From NCBI GenBank assembly GCA_038233215.1, contig JBBSML010000008.1:30339-94338 (forward strand): a stretch of 64,000 nt of DNA, given 5' to 3'. Shown here piece by piece: positions 7,272-15,944 of the stretch. The notes under the pieces were generated by a model, which had not been told where the DNA came from, searched no databases, and was given only the letters and a program-made list of their open reading frames with translations. Source of the DNA: JACDBZ01 sp038233215. Lineage in GTDB: Bacteria; Chloroflexota; Limnocylindria; QHBO01. The translations under genes were made by a program, and so were the position numbers. Numbering within the stretch: the first letter of the stretch is position 1; each line of letters starts with the position of its first letter.

Positions 7272-8639
7272 ATGACCGACACATTCGTCGCGGCACTGAC
7301 TGCCCTGGTGGGCGACGACCACTGCCTGACCGATCCTGCGCTGCGAGCATCGTACGAGACCGACTGGACTCGGCGGTTCCGTGGCGATGCGCTCGCGGTC
7401 GTCCGTCCCGGCTCCACAGAGGAAATCGCGCGCGCGCTGGTGGCCTGCGCTGACGCCGGCATCGGCGTGGTGCCGCAGGGTGGGAATACGGGGCTGGTCG
7501 GCGGATCGGTGCCGCGTGGCGGCGAGATCGTGCTGAGCACGCGGCGCATGAACGTGATTGGCGAGGTGGACCGCGCGGCGGGCGAGGTGACGGTCGGAGC
7601 GGGCGCCACGCTCGCGACGGTGCAGGCGGCGGCACACGCTGCAGGCTGGGAGGTCGGCGTGGACCTGGGAGCCCGCGATTCGGCGACGATCGGCGGCATG
7701 ATGGCCACCAATGCCGGGGGCGTGAACGTAATCCGCCATGGAGTGATGCGCTCGCAGATCCTCGGCTTCGAGGCGGTTCGAGTGGATGGGACCATCATCC
7801 GGCGCCTGCCCGGGATGCCGAAGGACAACACAGGCTATGACCTTGGTGGCCTGCTGGCCGGGTCGGAGGGAACGCTCGCTGTCATCACACGCGTGCGCCT
7901 GCGGCTGGTGCCACGGCTCAGGCATCGGGCGGTGTGTGTCATCGGCTTTGCCGATGCGGCCACGGCGGTTGGCGCAGCCTCGGAACTGCGCAGAGGGCTG
8001 GCATCCGTCCTGGCGCTCGAGATGTTCACCGATGCGGGCCTCGACCTGATCCTGCGCCACGCCTCTCTGGCCGCGCCATTCACTGCGCGGATGCCGGTCT
8101 ACCTGCTGGTCGAGGTCGCCGCCGGCGAGGCCGACCCGACCGATGGACTCCTGGCGGCACTCGAGGCGCTGGCGGTCGACGATTCGTCGGTCGCGGTCGC
8201 CGCCGATGCCGCAGGGAGGCACCGGCTCTGGCAGCTGCGCGAGCGCCACACCGAGGCGATGAACGCCGAGGGTGTTCCGCACAAGCTGGACGTCTCGGTG
8301 CCGGCCGCGCGCTATGCCGAGCTCGTCGAGCGCGCTCCCGCCGCGGTCACGACCGCCGACTCCACGGCTCGGACGATCGTCTACGGCCATGTCGGTGACG
8401 GAAACCTGCACATCAACATCCTCGGTCCCGCGCCAGAGGACGAAACAACGGATGACGCGGTCCTGGAGTTGGTGCTCGAGCTCGGGGGCAGCGTGAGCGC
8501 CGAGCACGGCATCGGCGTCGCCAAGGTTGGGTGGCTGGTGCGTGACCGCGGCGCGGAGACCGTGGCCGCAATGCGAGCCATCAAGGCTGCCTGGGACCCC
8601 GCCGGCATCCTCAATCCAGGTGTGCTCTTCGAAGATTGA
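7272..8639 (+). CDS. FAD-linked oxidase, GlcD/D-lactate dehydrogenase-like
   Basis: 455-residue flavoprotein of the vanillyl-alcohol-oxidase fold that oxidises a 2-hydroxy acid such as D-lactate or glycolate. The FAD-binding half has VVPQGGNTGLVGGSVP, GARDSATIGGMMATNAGG and LLAGSEGTLAVIT. The C-terminal half has GHVGDGNLHINI and the closing VSAEHGIGVAKVG, typical of GlcD and D-2-hydroxyglutarate dehydrogenases. The ATG at 7272 gives the usual N-terminus. It is followed at 17 bp by a hydrolase gene. The exact substrate cannot be set from sequence. Confidence 0.88.
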   Translation: MTDTFVAALTALVGDDHCLTDPALRASYETDWTRRFRGDALAVVRPGSTEEIARALVACADAGIGVVPQGGNTGLVGGSVPRGGEIVLSTRRMNVIGEVDRAAGEVTVGAGATLATVQAAAHAAGWEVGVDLGARDSATIGGMMATNAGGVNVIRHGVMRSQILGFEAVRVDGTIIRRLPGMPKDNTGYDLGGLLAGSEGTLAVITRVRLRLVPRLRHRAVCVIGFADAATAVGAASELRRGLASVLALEMFTDAGLDLILRHASLAAPFTARMPVYLLVEVAAGEADPTDGLLAALEALAVDDSSVAVAADAAGRHRLWQLRERHTEAMNAEGVPHKLDVSVPAARYAELVERAPAAVTTADSTARTIVYGHVGDGNLHINILGPAPEDETTDDAVLELVLELGGSVSAEHGIGVAKVGWLVRDRGAETVAAMRAIKAAWDPAGILNPGVLFED

Positions 8640-8656
8640 ACGGGTAGCATCCGATC

Positions 8657-9481
8657 ATGAAGAACGAATCCGGATTCCTCGAGACGAATGGGGCCAGCAT
8701 CTACCACGAGGTCGAAGGCAGCGGGGAGGCCGTCGTGCTCATTCATGCAGGGGTGGCGAACCTGCGGATGTGGGACGACCAGGTGGCGGCTTTGCGCGAC
8801 AGCTATCGGGTGATTCGCTACGACACGCGTGGCTTCGGGCGTACGGAGACCGAGGCGGTCGAATTCTCGAATCGCGCCGACGTCGCCGCGCTGCTCGATC
8901 GTGTCGGGGAGTCGTCGGCGCACATCGTCGGGTTGTCACGGGGCGGAATCATCGCTCTCGACTTCGCTCTCGAGTTCCCCACCCGCGTCTGCTCGCTCGT
9001 CGTCGCGGCGGGCGGCATCAGCGGCTACGAGTCGCCCGATGATGCGGACGAGGCGACCTTCGAGCTGGCCACGAAGTACGAGGAGTCGAAGGACTGGGAG
9101 GCGCTCGCTGACTGGGAGACCGCCTATTGGGCCGATGGGCCGGGCCAGCCACTTGGCCGAGTCGATCCCGGCGTGCGCGCGAAGGTGCACGAGTGGGTTC
9201 TGACGACATATCGGGCCGAGAAAGTGGAAGGGCAGCCGCAGCCGCTCAATCCGCCAGCGGTCGGGCGACTCTCCGACTTGGTGGCGCCGCTGCTTGTCAT
9301 CAGCGGCACTCTGGACGAACCCGGCACGCAAGAGTCGATGCGCCATCTGGCCGACGCTGTCCCCGGGTCTCGGCTCGAGGTGTTTGATGGCGCGGCGCAC
9401 ATGCTCAACCTGGAGCAGCCGGAGCGATTCAACACGCTGTTACTGGAGTTCTTCGGCACGTCCGCCGCCGAGGACGCCTGA
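8657..9481 (+). CDS. Alpha/beta-fold hydrolase
   Basis: 274-residue soluble alpha/beta hydrolase resembling 3-oxoadipate enol-lactonase and other esterases. VVLIHAGVANLRMWDDQ forms the oxyanion-hole region, YDTRGFGRTE follows, the nucleophile elbow is GLSRGG (S94), and the acid and base are likely in ISGTLDEP and GAAHMLNLEQP. Typical hydrolases have HG where this has HAG. It lies between the GlcD-like oxidase and XdhC on the same strand, spaced 17 and 12 bp, so a three-gene operon is likely. Substrate unknown. Confidence 0.85.
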   Translation: MKNESGFLETNGASIYHEVEGSGEAVVLIHAGVANLRMWDDQVAALRDSYRVIRYDTRGFGRTETEAVEFSNRADVAALLDRVGESSAHIVGLSRGGIIALDFALEFPTRVCSLVVAAGGISGYESPDDADEATFELATKYEESKDWEALADWETAYWADGPGQPLGRVDPGVRAKVHEWVLTTYRAEKVEGQPQPLNPPAVGRLSDLVAPLLVISGTLDEPGTQESMRHLADAVPGSRLEVFDGAAHMLNLEQPERFNTLLLEFFGTSAAEDA

Positions 9482-9493
9482 ACGTCCGACACC

Positions 9494-10513
9494 ATGAGCG
9501 AAATCGACGCCCTCCTCGAAGCGGCTGCGCAGCTCCGGGCTGGCGGTGAGCCGGTTGCGCTGGCCACCGTGGTATCCGTTCGTGGCTCTTCCTACCGTCG
9601 TCCGGGCGCGAGGCTCCTGGTTCCGGCGCGGAGCGCGCCGATCGGTCTCATCAGCGGCGGCTGCCTGGAGGAGGAGGCCGCTCGGCTCGCAAGGAGGGCG
9701 CTCGAGCTCGACCTCCCGGTGCTGGTCACCATCGACCATTCGGCGGAGGGCGACGAGCTGTGGGGAAGCGGACTCGGCTGCCGAGGCGTCATCCAGCTGC
9801 TGGCGGAACCCCCGCCGCTGGCCGCAGAGACCCTCGACGCGCTGGTGGCCGCGCGTGTGGATGGCACAAGCACCCATCTCCTCACCGATCTTGACGGCCG
9901 GCGGAGCCGGCTCACCAGGACCGAGGTCATTGCGCTCGGCGCGCGGGTTGTACAGGCCGCGGCCCATGGTCAGCCGGTTGTACTCGGCGATGCGGTACTG
10001 GACGCGATCATCCCGCCACTCCGCCTCGTCGTCTGCGGGGCAGGGCCGGATGCTGCTCCGCTTGTTGCCGCCGCCCTGCGACAGGGCTGGCGCGTCGACG
10101 TCGTGGACCCGCGACGATCATTCCTCCGCGCGGATCGCTTCGCTGGCGCGAGCCTGCACAATATCGAGCCTTCTGCGGTCGCCGACCTGATCGACGCCGG
10201 TGCACGAACGGCCGTGGTGATCATGAGCCACGACTATCTGCGCGATATGGCGTTCCTGGAGGGATTCGCGGGACGGAGCTTGAGCTACCTCGGCATGCTC
10301 GGGCCACGGGAGCGGACCGACCGGTTGCTCACTGAGCTGAGCGTCACGTTGTCGGCTTCGGATCTGTCGGCGCTGCACGCGCCCGCGGGACTGGACATCG
10401 GCGCTGACGGGGCGGAGCAGGTCAGTACGTCGATCGTCGCGGAGATCCTGGCCACCATCCACGCGAGATCGGGAGGGCCGCTGCGCAACAGGACGGGACC
10501 CATCCACGACTGA
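9494..10513 (+). CDS. XdhC/CoxF family molybdenum-cofactor maturation protein
   Basis: 339-residue XdhC-family protein. Members bind and protect molybdenum cofactor and help its sulfuration before insertion into xanthine-dehydrogenase-type enzymes. The N-terminal XdhC_CoxI domain has VSVRGSSYRRPGARLLV and GLISGGCLEEE. The C-terminal Rossmann domain has VVCGAGPDAAPLVAAA, DPRR, MSHDYLRDM and YLGMLGPRERT. It is convergent with moaA, consistent with a molybdenum-cofactor theme, but no xanthine or CO dehydrogenase subunit is in the window. Confidence 0.87.
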   Translation: MSEIDALLEAAAQLRAGGEPVALATVVSVRGSSYRRPGARLLVPARSAPIGLISGGCLEEEAARLARRALELDLPVLVTIDHSAEGDELWGSGLGCRGVIQLLAEPPPLAAETLDALVAARVDGTSTHLLTDLDGRRSRLTRTEVIALGARVVQAAAHGQPVVLGDAVLDAIIPPLRLVVCGAGPDAAPLVAAALRQGWRVDVVDPRRSFLRADRFAGASLHNIEPSAVADLIDAGARTAVVIMSHDYLRDMAFLEGFAGRSLSYLGMLGPRERTDRLLTELSVTLSASDLSALHAPAGLDIGADGAEQVSTSIVAEILATIHARSGGPLRNRTGPIHD

Positions 10514-10559
10514 GGCTAGGGCACGCGACAACGCTTATGTATTTGCGTCAGGCAGAGCC

Positions 10560-11579
10560 CTATCCGCCGATGAAGCTCATCTCCACCTTGGGCAGGTCGA
10601 CCGTTTCGAGGGTGCGGAGGTCGGAGTAGCGGTCGTCGCGGCCGGTCCAGATGACGCGAAGCGCCTCCGTCAGACCGGCATCGGTGGCTCCGGACCGGAC
10701 GAGCCCGCGCAGGTCATGGCCAGAGGTGGCGAACAGGCAGGTGTAGAGCTGTCCATCCGCTGAGAGGCGGGCACGGGTGCAGTCGCCGCAGAAGGGCTGA
10801 GTGACACTGCTGATGACGCCGATCTCTCCGGCGCCGTCGCGGTATCGATAGCGCTGCGCCACCTCCCCGCGGTACTGCGCGTCGACAGGCTCCAGCGGCC
10901 AGCGCGCGTGGATGGCGGCGACGACATCGGCTGCGGGCACGACATCGTCCAGCCGCCAGCCATTGGTGTGGCCAACGTCCATGTATTCGATGAACCGCAC
11001 CGTTGTGCGGGTGCCCCGGAAGTGCTCCGCCAGGTCGCCGATGGCATGCTCGTTGAGCCCGCGTCGAATCACGGCGTTGACCTTGATGGGCCCAAGCCCG
11101 GCGGCCTCCGCGGCTGCGATTCCGTCGAGGACTCGCGACACGGGGAATCCGACGTCGTTCATGGCCTGGAAGGTAGCGTCGTCGAGCGCATCGAGGCTGA
11201 CGGTCACCCGGTCCAGGCCGGCGTCCGCCAGGGATTGCGCGTGGCCGCCGAGTAGGGAGGCATTCGTGGTGAGGGTCAGGTCGTCGATCCCCTCGATTCG
11301 GGCCAACAGGGCAACCAGCTGGGCGAGATTCTTTCGCACCAGCGGCTCGCCGCCGGTCAGCCGCACCTTGCGGACGCCCAGCGCGACCGAGGCCCGCACA
11401 ATGAACTCGATCTCCTCGAAGTCCAGGACCTCCGCTCTCGGCAAAAAGGCGTGGTCGATGCCGAACACCTCTTTCGGCATGCAGTACACGCAGCGGAAGT
11501 TGCATCGGTCCGTGACGCTCACGCGCAGATCTCGCATCGGCCGTGCGAGCGTGTCGAGGACGGTGAGCGGGTTGGTCAT
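10560..11579 (-). CDS. moaA: GTP 3',8-cyclase MoaA (molybdopterin biosynthesis)
   Basis: Radical SAM enzyme that turns GTP into 3',8-cyclo-GTP, the first step of molybdenum cofactor synthesis. The N-terminal 4Fe-4S motif CNFRCVYC (C26, C30, C33) and TGGEPLVRK are present. The C-terminal cluster cysteines lie in CGDCTRARLSADGQLYTC. The protein ends in the conserved FIGG, whose Gly-Gly is needed for function. Length 339 is normal. The other moa genes are not nearby. Confidence 0.95.
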   Translation of the reverse strand: MTNPLTVLDTLARPMRDLRVSVTDRCNFRCVYCMPKEVFGIDHAFLPRAEVLDFEEIEFIVRASVALGVRKVRLTGGEPLVRKNLAQLVALLARIEGIDDLTLTTNASLLGGHAQSLADAGLDRVTVSLDALDDATFQAMNDVGFPVSRVLDGIAAAEAAGLGPIKVNAVIRRGLNEHAIGDLAEHFRGTRTTVRFIEYMDVGHTNGWRLDDVVPAADVVAAIHARWPLEPVDAQYRGEVAQRYRYRDGAGEIGVISSVTQPFCGDCTRARLSADGQLYTCLFATSGHDLRGLVRSGATDAGLTEALRVIWTGRDDRYSDLRTLETVDLPKVEMSFIGG

Positions 11580-11628
11580 GGACCATGGATCGTGGCAGCC
11601 AACGGCAATAAGCGCAACGCTGACCCAC

Positions 11629-13527
11629 TCAGGCGAGCAGCCGGCTCGCGCCGATCATCGTGCCGACCAGGACTGCGGTGACACCGGCGCCCACGAGTGC
11701 GATCCGCGACGCAGCACGTTCGCAGCGCGGGAGACGCATATTCCCCAGGCCAAGCCCCACGCCCAGCGCGCCCGCCACCACCAGCAGTGCGGCCACCGCC
11801 GTTGCTGGATTGAGCAGGGTCATGACGCGTCCCCCGTCGATCCCTTCGGCCGCCAACGTGAAGGCGAAGCGCTGGCGCGAGATCTCCGTCTGATCAGCTG
11901 ATGAAAGCACACGGACGCTGGTGTCCCACTGGCTGGCCGGTGGCAGGACGATCGCGTCGGCGACCCAATTGGTCAATCCGTCGTCGGTGAGCGCACCCAT
12001 GCCGCCGTGGTCCATTTCGGCCATGGGCCCGCCGCCGGCCATGCGCTCGAGGACGAGCGGGACGAGCGTGGTGGTTCCGGCGTCGAGCCGGTCCAGGCCG
12101 AGCTGGAGCGTGGTGGACCCAGCGAATCCGTCGACGGTGGTCACCACGACGCGGTTGAGCCCGGCACGGCCCGGGATGACATTGAGGGTCATTCCCGGCG
12201 TCACCTCGCCGAATGCGTCGGGGACCGGCACGATGGCGACGCCACTTGGCTCGTCGACCGGTGGCGTCGTGGCCAGCATGGCCGTCAGCACCAGGACCGC
12301 CCCGGCCAGCGTGACTTCGAGCGTGACCCGATTTCGGAAGCCGTCGAGCCAGCTCATCATCCGTCCACCGTCGAAATAGTTCACGGCGCCGAGCGCCAGG
12401 GCGCTGGCCGCGAACAGGGACTTCAGGAGCAGCGTGCCGCCGTATTCCGTTCCCGGGTCGAGCAGTGTCCCGGTCTGCACGTATGCGCTGTAGATCCCGG
12501 TCAGCACGACGAGCCCGATCGACACGAGCGCCAGCGCCGAGAAGCGCGGCATGAGTGACCGCATCGCCGGCGGCCGCGCGGCGGTGGAGAGCAGGGCCGG
12601 GCGTACCACGAGCGCGAGCAGGGCGACGATGCCGCCGATCCAGACGGCCGCGCCAGCCACGTGGACCGCCTGGCCGAGCATCGGTACCGGGCCTGGCAGG
12701 GCGGCGGCATGTCCGGCCATGACGAGCAACACGATCCCGATCAGGCCCGTCCCGGCAGCCACCGCTCCCGCGAACCGTGGCCGCATGATGAGCAGAGCGG
12801 TGCCGCCAGCTGCCGCCACGAGACCCCTTGCGAGCTGGAGGAGTCCATTGCGTGTGCCCGCCAGATACTCGCCGACGCCGCCGGCTTCGAAGCCTGCCGC
12901 AATCGCCATCGCGACCGTCGCCGCACTCGATAGCAGCAGGCCAAGCCCCAGGATGCGAGCCAGCCGCGTGGGCATCGGACCGTCGCGCATCACGACGCGG
13001 TGGAAGACGGCCATGCCTACCGCCAGGAGCAGACCGATGTAGGTCAGCCAGCGCCCGACCACGCCTGCCACTTCTGTCTCGGTATGGACCATGCCACCGC
13101 CCGGCTCGCTGGTGATCACGCCTTCGATGTCGCCGATGCCGAAGCTGAGGAACCCTTCGGCTGTGTGCCCATCGGCCGATGAGAGCGTGCGCCAGGTCAA
13201 TTGGTAGACGCCGTCGGCAAGCTCGGGATCCACCAGTACCAGGGCGTACGGATCCTCGGGGTCAATCTCGCCGGCGCGCATCACGACGGCGGAATCGTCT
13301 TCGGTGGCAAGGTCGAGTGAGGTGACCTGCACCTCCAACGGCTCGCTGAAGACGAGACGGATCTCCTCGGGAGACTCGGTCAGCACCGCCCCCGCGCCCG
13401 GCGAGCTCGCGACCAGTTGGGCGTGGGCGAGCACGCGCGGCCCCGCCACGCCCGGCAGGGCCGGTGCGACGAGCAGCGCGAGCGTGGCCAGGGCGCTGGC
13501 GAGGCGCCCGGCCCGAAACGTCCGCAT
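11629..13527 (-). CDS. CopC-CopD fusion, copper resistance/uptake protein
   Basis: 632-residue membrane protein. A signal segment (1-35) is followed by a CopC-like cupredoxin domain that starts at HAQLVASSPGAGAVL, where His provides the copper brace; RTLSSADGHTAEGFLSF carries the second ligand region. Residues ~155-415 hold about eight transmembrane segments of CopD type. The last ~200 residues add an extracytoplasmic beta-rich domain and a final membrane helix. The family moves or binds copper at the cell surface. Its ATG overlaps the stop of an upstream gene remnant (TGATG). Confidence 0.87.
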   Translation of the reverse strand: MRTFRAGRLASALATLALLVAPALPGVAGPRVLAHAQLVASSPGAGAVLTESPEEIRLVFSEPLEVQVTSLDLATEDDSAVVMRAGEIDPEDPYALVLVDPELADGVYQLTWRTLSSADGHTAEGFLSFGIGDIEGVITSEPGGGMVHTETEVAGVVGRWLTYIGLLLAVGMAVFHRVVMRDGPMPTRLARILGLGLLLSSAATVAMAIAAGFEAGGVGEYLAGTRNGLLQLARGLVAAAGGTALLIMRPRFAGAVAAGTGLIGIVLLVMAGHAAALPGPVPMLGQAVHVAGAAVWIGGIVALLALVVRPALLSTAARPPAMRSLMPRFSALALVSIGLVVLTGIYSAYVQTGTLLDPGTEYGGTLLLKSLFAASALALGAVNYFDGGRMMSWLDGFRNRVTLEVTLAGAVLVLTAMLATTPPVDEPSGVAIVPVPDAFGEVTPGMTLNVIPGRAGLNRVVVTTVDGFAGSTTLQLGLDRLDAGTTTLVPLVLERMAGGGPMAEMDHGGMGALTDDGLTNWVADAIVLPPASQWDTSVRVLSSADQTEISRQRFAFTLAAEGIDGGRVMTLLNPATAVAALLVVAGALGVGLGLGNMRLPRCERAASRIALVGAGVTAVLVGTMIGASRLLA

Positions 13528-13673
13528 CAGCCGCGGCGCCGCGCCAGCGTCAGGCCCAGGGCGACGAGTCCGGTGAGCAGCCCGGCGCCGCCGATCATGA
13601 GCGCGAACGTGGCGGTTCCGGCCGCCGCCGCACCCGCGTCGGGATGCGCGCGAGTGCCGCTTCGAGTCTCATC
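13527..13673 (-). pseudogene. C-terminal membrane-anchor remnant, YcnI/DUF1775-like
   Basis: A 48-codon open frame without a start codon, closed upstream by TGA, ends in a membrane helix (GLLTGLVALGLTLARRRG). Its TGA overlaps the CopC-CopD start as TGATG. A Gly/Ala linker followed by a helix and an Arg-rich tail is how YcnI-type copper-locus proteins end, and such genes often precede copC-copD. The N-terminal domain is missing, probably deleted between here and the aminotransferase stop at 13723. Confidence 0.5.
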
Positions 13674-13722
13674 TCACGTTCCATACGATCATCGGCGCGC
13701 CATTGCATGTGCTCCGGCGTCC

Positions 13723-15156
13723 TCAGGCGGACTCGCCGTGGCCGTGGGGGTGCTCGACCAGGCGCATTCGGAGCGAGGGAAGCGGCCGCGGGTCGGGGTC
13801 GGGCTCGTACTCGTCGGTCTCGTCGGCGACAGCGTAGGTCCATTGCGGCCCGTCGGCCGAGATCGTGCGCAGTGCATCTGCCAGAGCGTCGATGTCGGCC
13901 GTCGTCGAGGCCAGGCCCAAGCTCATGCGGGCCGCCCCGGGAAGTCGTTCATGATGACCGGCCCGAGCCACATTCAGCAGCCGATGTGCCTCTGCATCGT
14001 TCACTCTGAGCAGTCGCATCATAAGGGGGTGGGCGCAGAAGCAGCCATGCCGGATGCCGATTCCGTGCTCGGCCGAGAGCACTGCGGCGAGCAGGTCGTA
14101 CGGAACGCCGCGCAGGTTGAACGTCAGCAGGCCGACACGTGGATGCTCGGCCGGCCACACGCGGTAATGCTCGAAGGCCTCGATGCCGGACAGTCGCCTG
14201 CGGGCATAGTCGAGGAGCGCTCGCTCTTCCGCCGCGATCCGCTCCATGCCGACCGATGCGAGCGTGTCACAGGCGACCCCCATGGCCACGGCGCCGATCA
14301 CATTCGGCGAACCCGCCTCCTGACGGTCGGGGAGGTCCGCCCAGAGGGTCTCCTCGACGGTGACGAGCTTCACGGCCCCGCCGCCGCGCAGAAATGGATC
14401 TCCCGCACTGAGCCAGTCTCGTTCGCCGATGAGCGCACCGGCCCCGTACGGGGCGTAGAGCTTGTGTCCGGAGATCGCGAGGTAGTCGATGCCGTCGCGA
14501 ACCATGTCGATCGGCGCGTGGGGGGCGAGCTGCGCCGCGTCGACGAGCAGTCGCGCGCCGTTGGCATGGGCGACGCGGGCGATCTCCGCGATCGGCCACA
14601 TCTCGCCGGTGACATTGCTGGCACCGGTCACGGCCACCAGGTGGGGATCTCCGCATTGCGGCAGCTCGCGCAGGGTGGCTTCGAGCGTGGCGAGCAGCTC
14701 GTCCGGCGTCTCCGGCACGGGCAGGCAGCGAATTCCGACGCGCTTCCACGGCAGCAGGTTGGCGTGGTGCTCTCCCGCAAAGCACACGACGTGCGTGCCC
14801 TCCGGGAGCGTCCCGGCCAGCAGGTTGATCGAATCGGTGGTGTTGCGAGTGATGATCACCGCATCGTCGTCACCCGCGCTGACGAAGCGCCGGATCGACT
14901 CGCGGGCGCCCTCGTAGGCCGCCGTCGAGGCTCGAGACTTGAAGCCGGCGCCGCGATGGACGCTCGAGTACCAGCCCAGCAGGTCCTCCACGGCATCGTG
15001 CACCGATTGGAGTGCCGGGGCGGAGGCCGCGTAGTCGAGGTTGACGTAGCGCCGCATCTCGCCGGTCACGAGCGGCACCTCGGTTTCGGCGCCGACCAGG
15101 CGCACGAGGTCGCTGCCATGGACCGATGGCTGTTGGATGGCGGTCATCGGCTTCAT
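13723..15156 (-). CDS. Class V aminotransferase, cysteine desulfurase-like
   Basis: PLP enzyme of about 477 residues from the ATG at 15156 (MKPMTAIQQ). The N-terminal LDYAASAPAL, TRNTTDSINLLA, GASNVTGEM, LLVDAAQLAPH and the PLP lysine in ISGHKLYAP mark the SufS/CsdA-like fold. HGCFCAHP near the C-terminus may supply the reactive Cys, although spacing differs from SufS. The end is extended by an acidic and His-containing tail (EYEPDPDPRP, HPHGHGESA). It starts 13 bp after the TSUP gene stop, so sulfur metabolism is a fair inference, but an isopenicillin-epimerase-like role is possible. Confidence 0.82.
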   Translation of the reverse strand: MKPMTAIQQPSVHGSDLVRLVGAETEVPLVTGEMRRYVNLDYAASAPALQSVHDAVEDLLGWYSSVHRGAGFKSRASTAAYEGARESIRRFVSAGDDDAVIITRNTTDSINLLAGTLPEGTHVVCFAGEHHANLLPWKRVGIRCLPVPETPDELLATLEATLRELPQCGDPHLVAVTGASNVTGEMWPIAEIARVAHANGARLLVDAAQLAPHAPIDMVRDGIDYLAISGHKLYAPYGAGALIGERDWLSAGDPFLRGGGAVKLVTVEETLWADLPDRQEAGSPNVIGAVAMGVACDTLASVGMERIAAEERALLDYARRRLSGIEAFEHYRVWPAEHPRVGLLTFNLRGVPYDLLAAVLSAEHGIGIRHGCFCAHPLMMRLLRVNDAEAHRLLNVARAGHHERLPGAARMSLGLASTTADIDALADALRTISADGPQWTYAVADETDEYEPDPDPRPLPSLRMRLVEHPHGHGESA

Positions 15157-15169
15157 CCTACGCTGCCGG

Positions 15170-15919
15170 CTACGGCAGGAACACCAGCTTTGCGGCCGCA
15201 AGCACCAGGACGAACGCCAGGGTGCGACGGAGATTGAGGATGCTGAAGTGTGCTGTGCCCAGCCATGAGCCGATGAGCCCGCCAACCACAACCGATGCAA
15301 TCCAGAGCGGAATCGCCGGCGATAGGCTGGCGCCAGCCGTCACCAGCCCCGCCAGCCCGGCCACCGAGTTGACCAGGATGAACGCCCCCGACAGGCCAGC
15401 CGCATCGCGGGTTCCGGTCCATGCCGCCAGGACCAGCAGCGGAGTCAGGAAGATGCCACCGCCCGTGCCGGTCAGCCCCGCAAGCAGGCCGATCGCAGCT
15501 CCGGTCACGACGCCCGCGACGAGCGGGACCCCGCTTCGGTCGCCATCATCGGTCGCTGCCGGTGCGGTCGCCAGGCGCCATGCCCCGGCCAGCAGCGCGA
15601 TGGCCACCAGCGGCCGGTAGATGTCTCCAGGGAGCTGGATGCTGCCGCCCAGGTAGGCCATCGGGATGGATCCCGCGGCAAGCGGCAGGAGGCTCCGCCA
15701 CGGGAGGTGGCCGGCGCGCGCGAACCGCACCACCACGATGCTGGCCACGAACAGGTTCAGGACCAGGGCGGTCGGCCGCATGGTGGTCGCCGCCACGCCC
15801 ACGAGCGCCATTGCCGCCAGGTACGCCGATGCGCCCGCGTGGCCAACGCTCGAGTACAGAAGCGCCGCCGCAAAGAAGAGGCCCGCGAGGATAAGTGCGT
15901 CCGGCGTCATCGGCCCCAT
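15170..15919 (-). CDS. TSUP family transporter (TauE/SafE)
   Basis: Membrane protein of about 249 residues with seven to eight hydrophobic segments and two GAxxGLLAGLTGTGGG-like half motifs, the mark of TauE/SafE permeases that export sulfite, sulfoacetate or related anions. I start at ATG 15919 (MGPMTPDAL); an ATG at 15910 is equally possible. It precedes the class V aminotransferase on the same strand with a 13-bp gap. Confidence 0.85.
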   Translation of the reverse strand: MGPMTPDALILAGLFFAAALLYSSVGHAGASAYLAAMALVGVAATTMRPTALVLNLFVASIVVVRFARAGHLPWRSLLPLAAGSIPMAYLGGSIQLPGDIYRPLVAIALLAGAWRLATAPAATDDGDRSGVPLVAGVVTGAAIGLLAGLTGTGGGIFLTPLLVLAAWTGTRDAAGLSGAFILVNSVAGLAGLVTAGASLSPAIPLWIASVVVGGLIGSWLGTAHFSILNLRRTLAFVLVLAAAKLVFLP

Positions 15920-15944
15920 TGTGCGTCCGTCGGACGGTTCGACT

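Noticed and set aside
13417..15237. Long open frame on the plus strand antisense to the aminotransferase
   Set aside because: High GC gives long stop-free antisense frames; no domain or signal is visible and the minus strand has clear motifs.
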